Below are positions 15,544 through 24,989 of a DNA stretch of 54,227 bases, piece after piece. The stretch is from CAZPAN01 sp964428485. Its GTDB lineage: Bacteria > Actinomycetota > Coriobacteriia > Coriobacteriales > CADBOM01. Both the position numbers and the translations under genes were made by a program. The DNA lies in assembly GCA_964428485.1 (NCBI GenBank), contig CAYRYP010000002.1, positions 1 to 54,227 on the forward strand. Direction: 5' to 3'. The notes beneath the pieces are model-generated. The model saw only the letters and a list, made by a program, of their open reading frames with translations. It ran no database searches and had not been told where the DNA came from. Within the stretch, counting starts at the first letter, position 1. Every line of letters begins with the position of its first letter.

Positions 15544-17688
15544 ATGGCTGATGAGAACCAGAAAAATGCATCCGAGTGCGGCGACCTCGGCGAAGACGGC
15601 ACTGCTCCCGACCTGAGGGAGCAGATCTCGCGCGTGCCTCTGCTGCCAGGAGTGTATTTGTGGAAGAACGCGGATGGGGAGGTCATCTACGTCGGAAAGG
15701 CGAAGCAGCTCCGTAACCGCATGTCGCAGTATATATCTGGCACCGATGAGCGCGTGAAGATCCCCTTCATGATGGAGGAGGTCTGCTCCTTCGACTACAT
15801 CGTCACCGAGAGCGAGTACGAGGCGCTGGTGCTCGAGAAGAATCTCATCAACCAGTACAAGCCCTACTACAACGTCGACTTCCGCGACGACAAGAGCTAC
15901 CCCTACATCGCGATAGTCAAGGGTGATCGCTTTCCAGCTATAAAGTTCACCCGCGAGCGTCACGTGCCCACCACGCGCTATTTCGGCCCCTACACCGACT
16001 CCAAGGCGGCGCGCAGGCTCATCGACGTTGTGCGCCACGTGATGCCGATCTGTTCCGCGGGTTGCGCGCGCTACCGGGAGATGAACAGGCAGATAAAGCG
16101 GGCGGAGGCGAGCGGCACCGAGGGTGGCATCGGCGCACTCGGCAGTGGCAAGCCGTGCTTCGACTACCATGTGGGTCTTGGCCCCGGGCCCTGCTGCGGC
16201 ATGTGCACCGAGGAGCAGTACGCAGCCTCGGTTGCCAAGGTGGAGAGGTTCCTCTCCGGTCAGCGCCGCGAATTCACCGAGGCCCTGCGCGAGGAGATGC
16301 ACGAGGCGGCCGACGAGCTAGATTTCGAGCGGGCCGGGCGCATAAAGAAGCGTCTGGAGGTTGTCGAGAACCTCAAGGGACACCAGCACGCCGTGCTCTC
16401 CAGTGACGTGGACTGCGATGTTTTTGGCTTCTACCGTGAGGAGACCATCACCGGCGTCAACGTCTTCGTGATCCGTGAGGGGGCCATCATAAACAGCTGT
16501 GAGTTTGTTCTGGACAAGGGGCGCGATGTTCCCTCCGACGACCTGATCGAAACCTTCCTCGTGCGCTACTACGACGATACCTCCGACATCCCGCGTGAGG
16601 TGGTGATTCCCGAACCCATCGCTGAGACGGAGTCGATCGAGAACTGGCTCACCGTCAAGCTCGACTCCCCGCATCGGGCCAAGGTGCGCGTGAAGGTGGC
16701 CCGCCGTGGCGACAAGCACGACCTTCTCCAGATGGCGGAGCAGAACGCCAAGCACTCGCTGCAGCGCTTCAAGATCCGCACCCGTTACGATGAGTCGCGG
16801 ATAAACGACGCTCTCATGCAGCTCGAGAGCGCGCTGGCGCTTCCGGGTCCGCCGATGCGCATCGAATGCTACGACATCTCTACCATCCACGGGCGCTACT
16901 CCGTGGCCTCGATGGTCGTGTTCACGGGTGGCCGCGTCGACTCATCGCAGTACCGACGCTTCAAGATACGCATGGAGACCCCGGAGGCCAACGACGTGGC
17001 GATGATGCGCGAGACCATCGACAGGCGCTTTTCGGAGAAAAATCGGGCCGACGAGCGCTTCGCCAAAAAGCCCGACCTGGTGATACTCGACGGCGGTAAG
17101 CCGCAACTCAACGCCGTGGCCTCCCAGCTGGCCGAGATGGGGATCACCGATATTCCTCTGGCTGGTCTCGCAAAGGCCGATGAGGAGTTGTTCGTCACCT
17201 GGCAGGACGAGCCGGTAAGGCTGCCGCTCGGCTCGAGCGCACTCTATCTCGTGAAGGCGGTCCGTGACGAGGCCCACCGCTTCGCTATCACCTACCACCG
17301 CAAGTTGCGTGGCAAGGGGATGACGGCCTCGGTGCTCGATGGCGTCACGGGGCTCGGCCCCAAGCGCAAAAGGTCGCTTCTGAGGGAGTTTGGATCGGTA
17401 AGGGCGATGGTTGGTCTTACCGCCTCCGAGCTCGCTCGTGCAAAAGGGGTCCCAATGGAGGTGGCGGAGGAGGTAGAGGCCGTCTTGACCCAGACCTTCC
17501 CCGAGCAGGCGAGGGCCGCGCGCGTCGCTGCACAGGTGGCTTTGGAGTCCCTTGCCGCCGCTTCGGAACCCTCCACGCTCACTCAGGAAAGCCCAGGCCC
17601 CGCCCAGGACACAGCGGATCCAACCGCCCACGGGGAAGTACTGCCCGACTCCGAGGGCGATGCTGGCCAGGGTTTCCAAGTTCGATGA
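15544..17688 (+). CDS. uvrC: Excinuclease ABC subunit C
   Basis: A 714-residue nucleotide-excision-repair nuclease that makes both incisions around a lesion after UvrA and UvrB load. In order: GIY-YIG nuclease domain (PGVYLWKNADGEVIYVGKAKQL), a Cys-containing linker (CSAGCARYRE, GPCCGMC), the UVR UvrB-binding segment (about 250-285), the RNase H-like nuclease (ECYDISTIHGRYSVASMVVF, LVILDGGKPQLNA) and C-terminal helix-hairpin-helix motifs (LDGVTGLGPKRKRSLL). The last 55 residues are a low-complexity tail not needed by the family. I prefer ATG 15544 over ATG 15520, since the -10 element lies between them. The usual length is about 600-650, so the tail explains the excess. Confidence 0.95.
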   Translation: MADENQKNASECGDLGEDGTAPDLREQISRVPLLPGVYLWKNADGEVIYVGKAKQLRNRMSQYISGTDERVKIPFMMEEVCSFDYIVTESEYEALVLEKNLINQYKPYYNVDFRDDKSYPYIAIVKGDRFPAIKFTRERHVPTTRYFGPYTDSKAARRLIDVVRHVMPICSAGCARYREMNRQIKRAEASGTEGGIGALGSGKPCFDYHVGLGPGPCCGMCTEEQYAASVAKVERFLSGQRREFTEALREEMHEAADELDFERAGRIKKRLEVVENLKGHQHAVLSSDVDCDVFGFYREETITGVNVFVIREGAIINSCEFVLDKGRDVPSDDLIETFLVRYYDDTSDIPREVVIPEPIAETESIENWLTVKLDSPHRAKVRVKVARRGDKHDLLQMAEQNAKHSLQRFKIRTRYDESRINDALMQLESALALPGPPMRIECYDISTIHGRYSVASMVVFTGGRVDSSQYRRFKIRMETPEANDVAMMRETIDRRFSEKNRADERFAKKPDLVILDGGKPQLNAVASQLAEMGITDIPLAGLAKADEELFVTWQDEPVRLPLGSSALYLVKAVRDEAHRFAITYHRKLRGKGMTASVLDGVTGLGPKRKRSLLREFGSVRAMVGLTASELARAKGVPMEVAEEVEAVLTQTFPEQARAARVAAQVALESLAAASEPSTLTQESPGPAQDTADPTAHGEVLPDSEGDAGQGFQVR

Positions 17689-17713
17689 CAATACACCTTT
17701 GCAGTGTTAGAAT
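17685..17713 (+). promoter_or_regulatory. Promoter of rpmF
   Basis: ATGACA (17685-17690) and TAGAAT (17708-17713) are 17 bases apart, and TG at 17705-17706 makes an extended -10. The -35 box overlaps the uvrC stop codon. It is among the best promoters in the window and suits a ribosomal-protein gene. Confidence 0.65.
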
Positions 17714-17772
17714 CTGCTTTCGTGCTTAAACCAACTGCGCGAGCCGCGGTTTGATTGTAGGAGGAGATAGAC

Positions 17773-17952
17773 ATGGCAGTACCCAAGAGGCGCAAGGGCC
17801 GCGCTAAGACCCATTCCCGCCGCAGCACCAACGATGTCTGCGCAACCAAGGCACGTTCGGTCTGCCCTCAGTGTGGGGCAACCAAGCTCCCGCATCACAT
17901 CTGCGGGAATTGCGGCCATTACAAGGACCGCGAGATCATCGTCACCGAGTAA
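17773..17952 (+). CDS. rpmF: 50S ribosomal protein L32
   Basis: A 59-residue ribosomal protein. It opens with the family hallmark MAVPKRRKGRAKTHSRRS and carries a four-cysteine zinc ribbon (CPQC and CGNC separated by 12 residues), so it is the zinc-binding paralogue class. The ATG has GAGGAG eight bases upstream. It precedes plsX, the usual arrangement in bacteria, which ties ribosome and membrane lipid synthesis together. It is below the length most gene finders default to but is unmistakable. Confidence 0.97.
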   Translation: MAVPKRRKGRAKTHSRRSTNDVCATKARSVCPQCGATKLPHHICGNCGHYKDREIIVTE

Positions 17953-17982
17953 CAGTAAACGCGAACTCGGAATCGAGAGAGT

Positions 17983-18022
17983 AAGATGAGAGGGCCGGCA
18001 TCTTTGGGGTGTCGGCCATCTT
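17983..18022 (+). promoter_or_regulatory. Attenuator-like hairpins between rpmF and plsX
   Basis: GGCCGGCA (17993-18000) pairs with TGTCGGCC (18010-18017) across a nine-base loop with one G-T pair. AAGATG (17983-17988) can pair with CATCTT at 17999-18004 or with CATCTT at 18017-18022, so two mutually exclusive folds exist. A weak T-rich run follows, so it could reduce transcription into plsX and make L32 more abundant. Confidence 0.45.
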
Positions 18023-18046
18023 CGTCTTAATCACCAGGAGGAACTA

Positions 18047-19099
18047 ATGTCGCAGGATGTGACGGATCGCGAACAGCTAGATGGACTAGGGGTCGAGTCG
18101 GGTGCCGATAGGTCCGAGGTCCGCATATGCGTCGACGCCGACGGCGGGGACGACGCCCCTCGCGTCGTGATCGAGGGGCTGAGGATCGCGCTCGATAAGG
18201 ATCCGTACCTCAACGTGCTCCTCGTCGGCAGGAAGGACTCCATCTCCGCGCTCGCCGCGGAGTATCCCGACAGAATCGAGGCGGTCGAGACCACGGAGGT
18301 CATCGAGATGGCTGACCATCCCGCGCAGGCCGTCCGCCGCAAGAAGGACTCCTCCATCGTGGTCGGCTGCAAGCTGGTGCACGAGGGGAGAGCCAACGGC
18401 TTCTACTCCGCAGGTTCCACCGGCGGGGTTCTCACTGGGGCCACGATCCTGATCGGACGCCCCAGGAACATATCCCGCCCTGCCCTTGCCACCATCGTTC
18501 CCGTGCCGGGTAAGCACGTGGTGCTGCTTGACGTGGGGGCCAACGCAGATTGCAAGCCCGGCTACATCGTCCAGTTCGCCAAGATGGGCATCGCATACGC
18601 CAAGGTAATGCTCGGACGCGAGAACCCGCAGGTGGGGCTTCTCAACAACGGCTCGGAGGAGACCAAGGGCAGCATGTTTGCCCAGGAGGTGCATGCGGCG
18701 TTGGCCAGCTCTCTCGACTGTTTCATCGGAAACGTAGAGGGCGGCGATCTCACCTCTGCCACATGCGACGTGGTGGTCACCGACGGATTCACCGGAAACA
18801 TCGCTCTCAAGGTCATGGAGGGTTTGGCAGATCTGCTCTTCAGGTCGATCAAACAGGTCATGACCTCGTCGTTTGGAAACAAACTGGCGGCCGCTAAGCT
18901 CAACAAGGACCTGAGAGAGTTCAAGTCCACCGTCAGCCCCGACACCTATGGAGGAGCACCGCTTCTGGGGATAAAGAACGTCTGCGTCATCGGGCACGGC
19001 TCGTCCTCCCCGCAAGCGATCGCCAACGGAGTTGCCCTCTGCGCACGCGCGGTGCGAGACGATCTCCCAGGGCACATCGCCAGGGAGATGGGCGAATAG
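18047..19099 (+). CDS. plsX: Phosphate acyltransferase PlsX
   Basis: A 350-residue cytosolic enzyme that converts acyl-ACP and phosphate to acyl-phosphate, the acyl donor for the first step of phospholipid synthesis. The family opening VDADGGDDAPRVVIEG is present (usual form VDAMGGD), as are GFYSAGSTGG, LDVGANADCKPGYIVQFA and GLLNNGSEETKG. The first 25 residues are an acidic extension. The ATG has AGGAGGAA five bases upstream. It lies between rpmF and acpP, the standard context. The final residues LPGHIAREMGE fit no motif but are ordinary. Confidence 0.95.
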   Translation: MSQDVTDREQLDGLGVESGADRSEVRICVDADGGDDAPRVVIEGLRIALDKDPYLNVLLVGRKDSISALAAEYPDRIEAVETTEVIEMADHPAQAVRRKKDSSIVVGCKLVHEGRANGFYSAGSTGGVLTGATILIGRPRNISRPALATIVPVPGKHVVLLDVGANADCKPGYIVQFAKMGIAYAKVMLGRENPQVGLLNNGSEETKGSMFAQEVHAALASSLDCFIGNVEGGDLTSATCDVVVTDGFTGNIALKVMEGLADLLFRSIKQVMTSSFGNKLAAAKLNKDLREFKSTVSPDTYGGAPLLGIKNVCVIGHGSSSPQAIANGVALCARAVRDDLPGHIAREMGE

Positions 19100-19110
19100 G
19101 TTCGTAGACC

Positions 19111-19122
19111 ACCGGTACCGGT
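19111..19122. promoter_or_regulatory. Perfect palindrome between plsX and acpP
   Basis: ACCGGTACCGGT is a 12-base perfect palindrome 11 bases after the plsX stop. A short C4-G4 hairpin follows at about 19126-19138. The 202-base spacer before acpP otherwise shows nothing recognisable. A role as operator or weak terminator is speculative. Confidence 0.25.
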
Positions 19123-19301
19123 ATCCCCTAAGCGGGGTTGCCCGCGGGATGATGTGGGGTATCTCCACGTCGCGCTCGCACCACCTTGCAAAGGCATCTT
19201 CGATGCGAAAGAATTAGGAAGACTTGCAGCACCTCGCCATGGCGCCAGCCGGGTCCTGAGCGGGGACGAGTCTAGGTCCAGACGAGGAATAGGAGGACCA
19301 A

Positions 19302-19544
19302 GTGAACCGCGAGGAGATTCTTGAAAAGGTCGTCGAGACCATTGTCGATCAGATCGGCGCTGTTGCCTCCGAGATCGGCGAGGAGACCTCTCTGAAGGAT
19401 GATCTCGAGGTCGATTCCCTAGACCTTCTCCAGATAATCACGGCTATTGAAGATGGTTTCGACATAACCATCGAGGACGACGTCTTCGAAGGGGTAGTGA
19501 CCGTAGGGGACGCCGTCAGCTACATAGAGAAGCTCGTTGCATGA
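19302..19544 (+). CDS. acpP: Acyl carrier protein
   Basis: An 80-residue acidic carrier protein for fatty-acid synthesis. The phosphopantetheine-attachment motif is EVDSLDLLQII, with Ser in DSLD as the modified residue. The rest (IEDGFDITIEDDVFEGVVTVGD) follows the four-helix family pattern. It starts at GTG 19302 with AGGAGG six bases upstream. Its stop overlaps the rnc start by four bases (ATGA), so the two are translationally coupled. The acpP-rnc pairing is conserved in many bacteria. Confidence 0.95.
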   Translation: MNREEILEKVVETIVDQIGAVASEIGEETSLKDDLEVDSLDLLQIITAIEDGFDITIEDDVFEGVVTVGDAVSYIEKLVA

Positions 19545-20278
19545 CGCGCCGTCGCACCCATTTGCAGATGCCGAGCGATAAGGAGATCGCTCGGAGGGTC
19601 ACCCGGGCGGAGGAGATCCTTGGGTACACGTTCAAGGACAAAAAACTTCTGATCAAGGCCTTCACGCATCCCTCTGCCGTTGAGGAGAAAAGGGTGGAGC
19701 TCTCCTACGAGCGCCTCGAGTTTCTGGGTGACTCGTTCCTCGGGTATGTCATCGCGATGGAGGTCTACACCCGGTTCCCCCATATGGATGAGGGAAGTCT
19801 CTCTATACTCAAGCAAACCGTGGTCTCTGGGGAGATGCTTTCGGAGATCGCGCGGGAACTCGGATACGGCGACATCATCATCTTTGGAAACAGCGAGCGG
19901 AGAAGCGGAGGGCGCGGGATGAACTCGGCCCTCGAGAACGTGTTCGAGTCCGTGATCGCGGCGCTTCTGATCGATGGTGGAAGCGATGTGGCGCGTGACT
20001 GGATCATGCGCACCGTGGTGCCGCGCATTGACCCTTCGCTGGCAAAGAGTCCCATGAACTACAAGGGGCAGCTGCAGGAGATCACCCAGTTCCACGGGTA
20101 CAGCCTGGAGTACAGGCTCGTGCGGGAGGAGGGCCCGCCGCACGACTGCACATTCTTCTCCGAGGCGCTTTGCGACGGCAAGGTGATCGGCAGTGGCAGT
20201 GGACGCTCGAAGAAGGAAGCCGAGGCCTCCGCCGCGCAGAACGCCCTCGAGACCCAAGACAAGTGGCTCAAAGGTTAG
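19541..20278 (+). CDS. rnc: Ribonuclease III
   Basis: A 245-residue double-stranded-RNA endonuclease that processes rRNA precursors and structured messengers. The catalytic signature ERLEFLGDSFLGYVI is present (Glu and Asp bind magnesium), and a second acidic cluster lies in ALENVFESVIAALLIDGG. The C-terminal region (NYKGQLQEITQ through KKEAEASAAQNAL) is the dsRNA-binding domain. ATG 19541 overlaps the acpP stop. ATG 19568 is an in-frame alternative that would drop nine residues. A 146-base spacer with no evident signal separates it from smc. Confidence 0.95.
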   Translation: MTRRRTHLQMPSDKEIARRVTRAEEILGYTFKDKKLLIKAFTHPSAVEEKRVELSYERLEFLGDSFLGYVIAMEVYTRFPHMDEGSLSILKQTVVSGEMLSEIARELGYGDIIIFGNSERRSGGRGMNSALENVFESVIAALLIDGGSDVARDWIMRTVVPRIDPSLAKSPMNYKGQLQEITQFHGYSLEYRLVREEGPPHDCTFFSEALCDGKVIGSGSGRSKKEAEASAAQNALETQDKWLKG

Positions 20279-20424
20279 AATACGCTTATTGGATAATCGC
20301 AGAGGCGGCCTGGAAAAGGGCGCGGGCTGCGTCTCGCCCCAGTTCTGAGTCGAGCGCGTTCCCCGTTGCCCCCATCGATGTGCCGCGACGGTGCCATGGC
20401 GCCGGTTCGTGAAACGGGATATAC

Positions 20425-23400
20425 GTGTACCTCAAGTCGCTGGTGTTAAAGGGATTCAAGTCCTTCGCCGACCGTTCGGTCGTCAACTTCGAGCCTGGCA
20501 TCTCGGCCATAGTCGGCCCTAATGGCTCCGGGAAGTCGAATATCTCTGAGGCGGTGCTCTGGGTTCTCGGGGAGCGCAAGACATCCAACCTCCGCGTACA
20601 CTCTATGGAGGAGCTCATATTCTCCGGATCGTCGGCGCGCCCGGCGGCCAAGGTGGCCGAGGTCGATCTCGTTCTGGACAACTCCGACGGCACCATCCCC
20701 ATCGAGTTCAACGAGGTAGTGATAACCCGCCGCTTGCACCACAACGGCGACAGCGAGTATCTCATGAACGGGGCCCCCTGTCTGCGCCGGGACATCATCG
20801 ACATACTCCACGATTCGGGTATCGGCGAGGGGGTTCACTCCGTCATCACGCAGGGCAACCTCACCGCGATGATCGAGTCGCGCCCAACGGATAGAATGCA
20901 TCTTCTCGAAGAGGCTGCCGGAATCCTCAAGCACAAGGAGCGCAAGGAGAAGGCTGCCCGTCAGCTCGACAGGATGGACTCCACGCTGGAGCGCGTCAGG
21001 GACGTTGTGAAGGTCATAGAATCGCAGTTGCGCCCGCTCGAGAGGCAGGCTTCGCGTGCCAAGCGGCACGAGGAGTACTCCAACGAGCTCAAGGAGATCA
21101 GCCTCTCTCTTGCCGTCGACGACCTTCGCAACCTCCAGGTCAGATGGGAGGATCTATCTAAGAACGAGCGCGAGGTGGAGGGCGAGGCCGAGATCGCGGC
21201 GTTTAGGCTCGAAGACAAGGAGTCCGAGCTTGCCAAATGCCAGCGAGTACTGGAGCAGAAGGGCCTCTTCGTAGGCGACCTCAACGAGCAGCGCAACAGG
21301 TGCCAGTCGATCATGGCCCGCCTCGACTCCAACATGCGCATTTTGGAGGAGAAGGGCAAGAACATGGTGGAGCGTCTCTCCAACCTCAGGGGCACCATCC
21401 ACTCCTCCGAGGCGCGTCTGGCTGCTGCGCGTGACGAACACGCGCAGACCGAGTCGGAACTCATGGAGACCAACGCGAAGCTGAAAGGGCTCTACTCCAC
21501 CTTCAACGAGCTCAACCGCAGCTCTGAGCAGGTCACTAAGGAACGCAGCAGCGCCCAGGATGAGTACGGTGCGATGAACGCCAAGCTCCGCAACAACGAG
21601 AGCGCTCTGGCCGCCGCCAAGGACAAACTCGCCCGCGCTGAGAGCTCGCTCGAATCGCTCGACGTGGAGGAGAAGCTGCTCAAAGAGCGCATGGACCAGG
21701 TGACAGCGGAGATCTCACAGGCGCAGGACCAGCTCTCCGAGCAGCGGAAGAAGAGCGAGTTGCTCTCGGGCGACATTCTCAAGGTCCAGGGTGAGCTAAC
21801 GCTCGCGCGCTCCGACATCGACAAGCGAGTGAGATTGCTCGACCAGTCCAAAAAGGAGATGAACGCAACCCGAGACAGGCTGGCCGATATCCAGGCCGAG
21901 TCGAAGGCTCTGCGCGAGATTGAGAGAGCGTTCGAGACCGCCTCTCCCGCGATGAACTGGATCACCGAGCATCAGGGCGAGTTCGCCGGGGTGGTCGGCA
22001 GGCTTTCGCAGGCCGTGACAACGCCTCCCGACATCGAGCCGGTGCTGGAGAGGCTGCTCGGGGCCGATGTCTCGGGCCTACTCGTAGTGGACGTGAAATC
22101 CGCCAACCTCATCGCCGAGCGACTTCTCAAGAGCGGCACGTCGGGTGGTGAGGTGACATTTTTACCCATCGACATGGCCACACCGAACGACTCCGAGCTG
22201 CCCACCTGCCCGGACGGCGAGAGGTTGCTCGACCTCGTCAAGTGCGAGAGCGCCTACGAGCCGGTCATTCGAGCCCTTGTGGGCGACGTCTACGTTGCCA
22301 AGACGATCTCGCAAGCCGTGCTCTTCCACGAGCGCAACTCCGGGTGCAACGTCCGCTTTGTGACGCGCGACGGCGCCGTGGTGTGGCCGAGCGGCAAGAT
22401 CACGCTGGGAGCTCAGGTTGCCGACATGGAGGGTGTGCTGTCTAGGCAGCGCAGGCTAAACGAGCTGGAGGAGGAATCCGAGTCCGCTACGGCGTTGTTG
22501 GGGGAGAAGGAGATGGCCGTCTCCGAGGCGGAGAAGGCTCTCGAGCTCGCGCAGCAGGACGGTTTCGAGCTTTCGGAGAAACTCGCCAAGCTGCAGGGGG
22601 CGTACGACTCGGCTGAGGGCGATATCAAGCGACTTGAGCAGCACGTGATGCAGTTGAACGCAAGCCGCGACCAGACGGAACTCAAGCTCAAGAGCGTCGC
22701 GGTGCGCCGTGGGCAGTCGGCGCCGCTGGCGCAGGAGTTTCGCGACAACATCGAGACGCTTACCGCCGAAATCGAGCGCATCCGCACTCAGACCGAGGAG
22801 TCGTCCAGACGCCTTTACGACATAAACCAGCAGAAGAGTGAGATCGCCGAGCGTGTGAGCTCCGCCAAAGCTGAGATGGAGGCATGTAAGTCATCCATCG
22901 AGTTCCGGCGCCGCCGCATCGAGAGCCTCGACAAAGAGATCACCGAGCTCACGGAGACGCTAGAGGTCTCCAGTCAGACCGAGGAGTCGCTGTCGATCAT
23001 CCGGCTTCGCGTCGACCCGCTCTACAAAATCTTCGAGGAGCTCTACACCGGCATCTCCCAGTGGGCCGAGAAGCTGCAGGAGCAGGCGAGGCTCACGCAG
23101 AGCGACTCTACCTCCTTGCGTGAAATCATCGAGAAAGCCCGGGCCGAACGTGACGATGCGCGCGCCAATCAGGAGCAGGTGAATATTCGTCTGAACGAGG
23201 TGCGTCTGGAGAAGGCCAAGCTCGAGGTGGACGTCAAGCATGCGATCGAGCGCATCGAGAAGGACAACGACACCTCGATCGAGTCTGCTCTGGAGGTTCC
23301 CTCACCGGAGGACCGAGCGCAAGCTGAGGATCGCGCCGCGCGCCTTCGTCGCAAGATCGACAATTTGGGGGCCGTCAACCCCGTAGCGATGGAGGAGTTC

Positions 23401-24024
23401 GAGAGCCTCAAGCAGCGTCGCGACTACATTGAGTCGCAGGTGGCGGACCTCGTCGATGCGCGTAAGAAGCTCAACACGATCTCGCGGGCGCTCGACACGC
23501 GTATGAAGAGGCAATTCCGCGAGACTTTCGACGGGGTCAACAATAGCTTTCGCAAGCTCTACGAGCAGCTTTCGCCGGGAGACACCGGCGAGCTGGTGGT
23601 GCTCGACCGCAACGACGAAGGTGATGTTGGGGTTGAGATCGTCATCCACCCGCGTGGAATGAAGCTCACCAGCCTCACGCAGCTCTCGGGTGGGCAGAGC
23701 GCGCTGGTGGCGATCGCGTTTCTGTTCGCGATTTACATGACGCGCAACGCCCCATTCTACATACTCGACGAGATCGAGCCGTCGCTCGACGGCACCAACC
23801 TGCAGCGAGTCTGCGACCTGCTCGATTCGATGCGCCAGTCCACGCAGCTCATCATGGTCACCCACCAGAGGCAAACGATGGAGATCGCCGACATCCTCTA
23901 CGGCGTGAGCAAGCAGGCATCTGGCGCCAGCAAGATAGTGAGCCAGAAGCTCGACCAGGCCCTGCGCTCCCTCGCGGAGCAGGGGGTCGACGTCGATGGT
24001 TCTGGAGAAGGCTCCAACGGATAG
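20425..24024 (+). CDS. smc: Chromosome segregation protein SMC
   Basis: A 1199-residue SMC ATPase that organises and segregates the chromosome with ScpA and ScpB. Walker A is GPNGSGKSN at residues 31-39. Long coiled coils run from about 165 to 500 and 670 to 1030 (heptad Glu/Lys/Leu-rich). The hinge is about 508-665. The ABC signature LSGGQSALVAIAF is at about 1087, and Walker B FYILDEIEPSLDGTN at about 1111. GTG 20425 gives the standard N-terminus YLKSLVLKGFKSFADR. It is followed ten bases later by ftsY, the usual order. Confidence 0.97.
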   Translation: MYLKSLVLKGFKSFADRSVVNFEPGISAIVGPNGSGKSNISEAVLWVLGERKTSNLRVHSMEELIFSGSSARPAAKVAEVDLVLDNSDGTIPIEFNEVVITRRLHHNGDSEYLMNGAPCLRRDIIDILHDSGIGEGVHSVITQGNLTAMIESRPTDRMHLLEEAAGILKHKERKEKAARQLDRMDSTLERVRDVVKVIESQLRPLERQASRAKRHEEYSNELKEISLSLAVDDLRNLQVRWEDLSKNEREVEGEAEIAAFRLEDKESELAKCQRVLEQKGLFVGDLNEQRNRCQSIMARLDSNMRILEEKGKNMVERLSNLRGTIHSSEARLAAARDEHAQTESELMETNAKLKGLYSTFNELNRSSEQVTKERSSAQDEYGAMNAKLRNNESALAAAKDKLARAESSLESLDVEEKLLKERMDQVTAEISQAQDQLSEQRKKSELLSGDILKVQGELTLARSDIDKRVRLLDQSKKEMNATRDRLADIQAESKALREIERAFETASPAMNWITEHQGEFAGVVGRLSQAVTTPPDIEPVLERLLGADVSGLLVVDVKSANLIAERLLKSGTSGGEVTFLPIDMATPNDSELPTCPDGERLLDLVKCESAYEPVIRALVGDVYVAKTISQAVLFHERNSGCNVRFVTRDGAVVWPSGKITLGAQVADMEGVLSRQRRLNELEEESESATALLGEKEMAVSEAEKALELAQQDGFELSEKLAKLQGAYDSAEGDIKRLEQHVMQLNASRDQTELKLKSVAVRRGQSAPLAQEFRDNIETLTAEIERIRTQTEESSRRLYDINQQKSEIAERVSSAKAEMEACKSSIEFRRRRIESLDKEITELTETLEVSSQTEESLSIIRLRVDPLYKIFEELYTGISQWAEKLQEQARLTQSDSTSLREIIEKARAERDDARANQEQVNIRLNEVRLEKAKLEVDVKHAIERIEKDNDTSIESALEVPSPEDRAQAEDRAARLRRKIDNLGAVNPVAMEEFESLKQRRDYIESQVADLVDARKKLNTISRALDTRMKRQFRETFDGVNNSFRKLYEQLSPGDTGELVVLDRNDEGDVGVEIVIHPRGMKLTSLTQLSGGQSALVAIAFLFAIYMTRNAPFYILDEIEPSLDGTNLQRVCDLLDSMRQSTQLIMVTHQRQTMEIADILYGVSKQASGASKIVSQKLDQALRSLAEQGVDVDGSGEGSNG

Positions 24025-24033
24025 GGGGAGTAG

Positions 24034-24936
24034 ATGGGATTTCGCGATAGGCTGTCGCGTGGTCTCTCGAAATCGCGCGAGAGACTCAGCGAGTCTATGA
24101 ACGTGCTGCTCCATCGCGGGGCGAAGCTCGACGAGGAGTTCTGGGACAACCTGGAGGAGACCCTGATACTGGCCGACATGGGGCCCTCGGCCTCGATGGG
24201 GATAGTGGACAATCTCCGCAATGTCACGCGCAGGCAGGCGATCCCCGATGCAGAGGCCGTCAAGGAGCATCTGATCGGCGAGATCGCGGGCATGTTTGTG
24301 ACGCCGGAGAGCGACATCTTCGAGAGCACCCCGGTATGTGTGCTGTTCGTCGGCATCAACGGTGCGGGCAAGACCACCACGGTGGGCAAGCTCGCCAAGG
24401 CCGGCGTGGACGGCGGCCACAACGTCTTATTGGGCAGTGGCGACACCTTCAGGGCCGCGGCCATCGAGCAGCTGGAGGAGTGGGGACGCAGGGCCGACGT
24501 GGAGGTCGTGGAGCGTGAGCGCGGCAGCGATCCGGCTAGTGTCTGCTACGACGTTCTCGAGCGCGCTGAGGCCAAGGGCTCCGATCTCGTTCTCATCGAC
24601 ACTGCGGGCCGCCTGCACACCTCCGACGACCTCATGCGCGAGTTGGAGAAGGTGGTGTCTGTGACGCGCAAGAGGGCTACGATCCCTGTGCGCACGGTGT
24701 TGGTAATCGACGCCACCACGGGGCAGAACGGTCTTGCGCAGGCCAAGGTGTTCAACGACGCACTGTCGCTCGACGCCGTCATCATCACCAAGCTCGACGG
24801 AACCGCCAAGGGCGGGATCGCCGTTGCCATCTCCCACGAGCTCGACTTGCCTATCGCCCGCATCGGTGTTGGCGAGCAGATCGACGACCTGCGGCCCTTC
24901 GATGCGAGGGAGTTCGCAGAGGAGCTGGTAGGGTAG
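24034..24936 (+). CDS. ftsY: Signal recognition particle receptor FtsY
   Basis: A 300-residue GTPase that docks the SRP-ribosome complex at the membrane. It is a compact NG-domain form without the long acidic A domain of E. coli. The N-terminal helices (MGFRDRLSRGLSKSRERL) are amphipathic and probably bind lipid. Motifs are G1 GINGAGKTTTVGKLA (from residue 107), DTAGRLH and TKLDGTAKGG. ATG 24034 is preceded by GGGGGAG. It stands between smc and ffh, so both halves of the SRP pathway are encoded together. Confidence 0.96.
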   Translation: MGFRDRLSRGLSKSRERLSESMNVLLHRGAKLDEEFWDNLEETLILADMGPSASMGIVDNLRNVTRRQAIPDAEAVKEHLIGEIAGMFVTPESDIFESTPVCVLFVGINGAGKTTTVGKLAKAGVDGGHNVLLGSGDTFRAAAIEQLEEWGRRADVEVVERERGSDPASVCYDVLERAEAKGSDLVLIDTAGRLHTSDDLMRELEKVVSVTRKRATIPVRTVLVIDATTGQNGLAQAKVFNDALSLDAVIITKLDGTAKGGIAVAISHELDLPIARIGVGEQIDDLRPFDAREFAEELVG

Positions 24937-24989
24937 TCTCTTTCCCGGACATGTGCCGGGTTCTCGGATTCGAAAGGCGGGAGCTTTAG

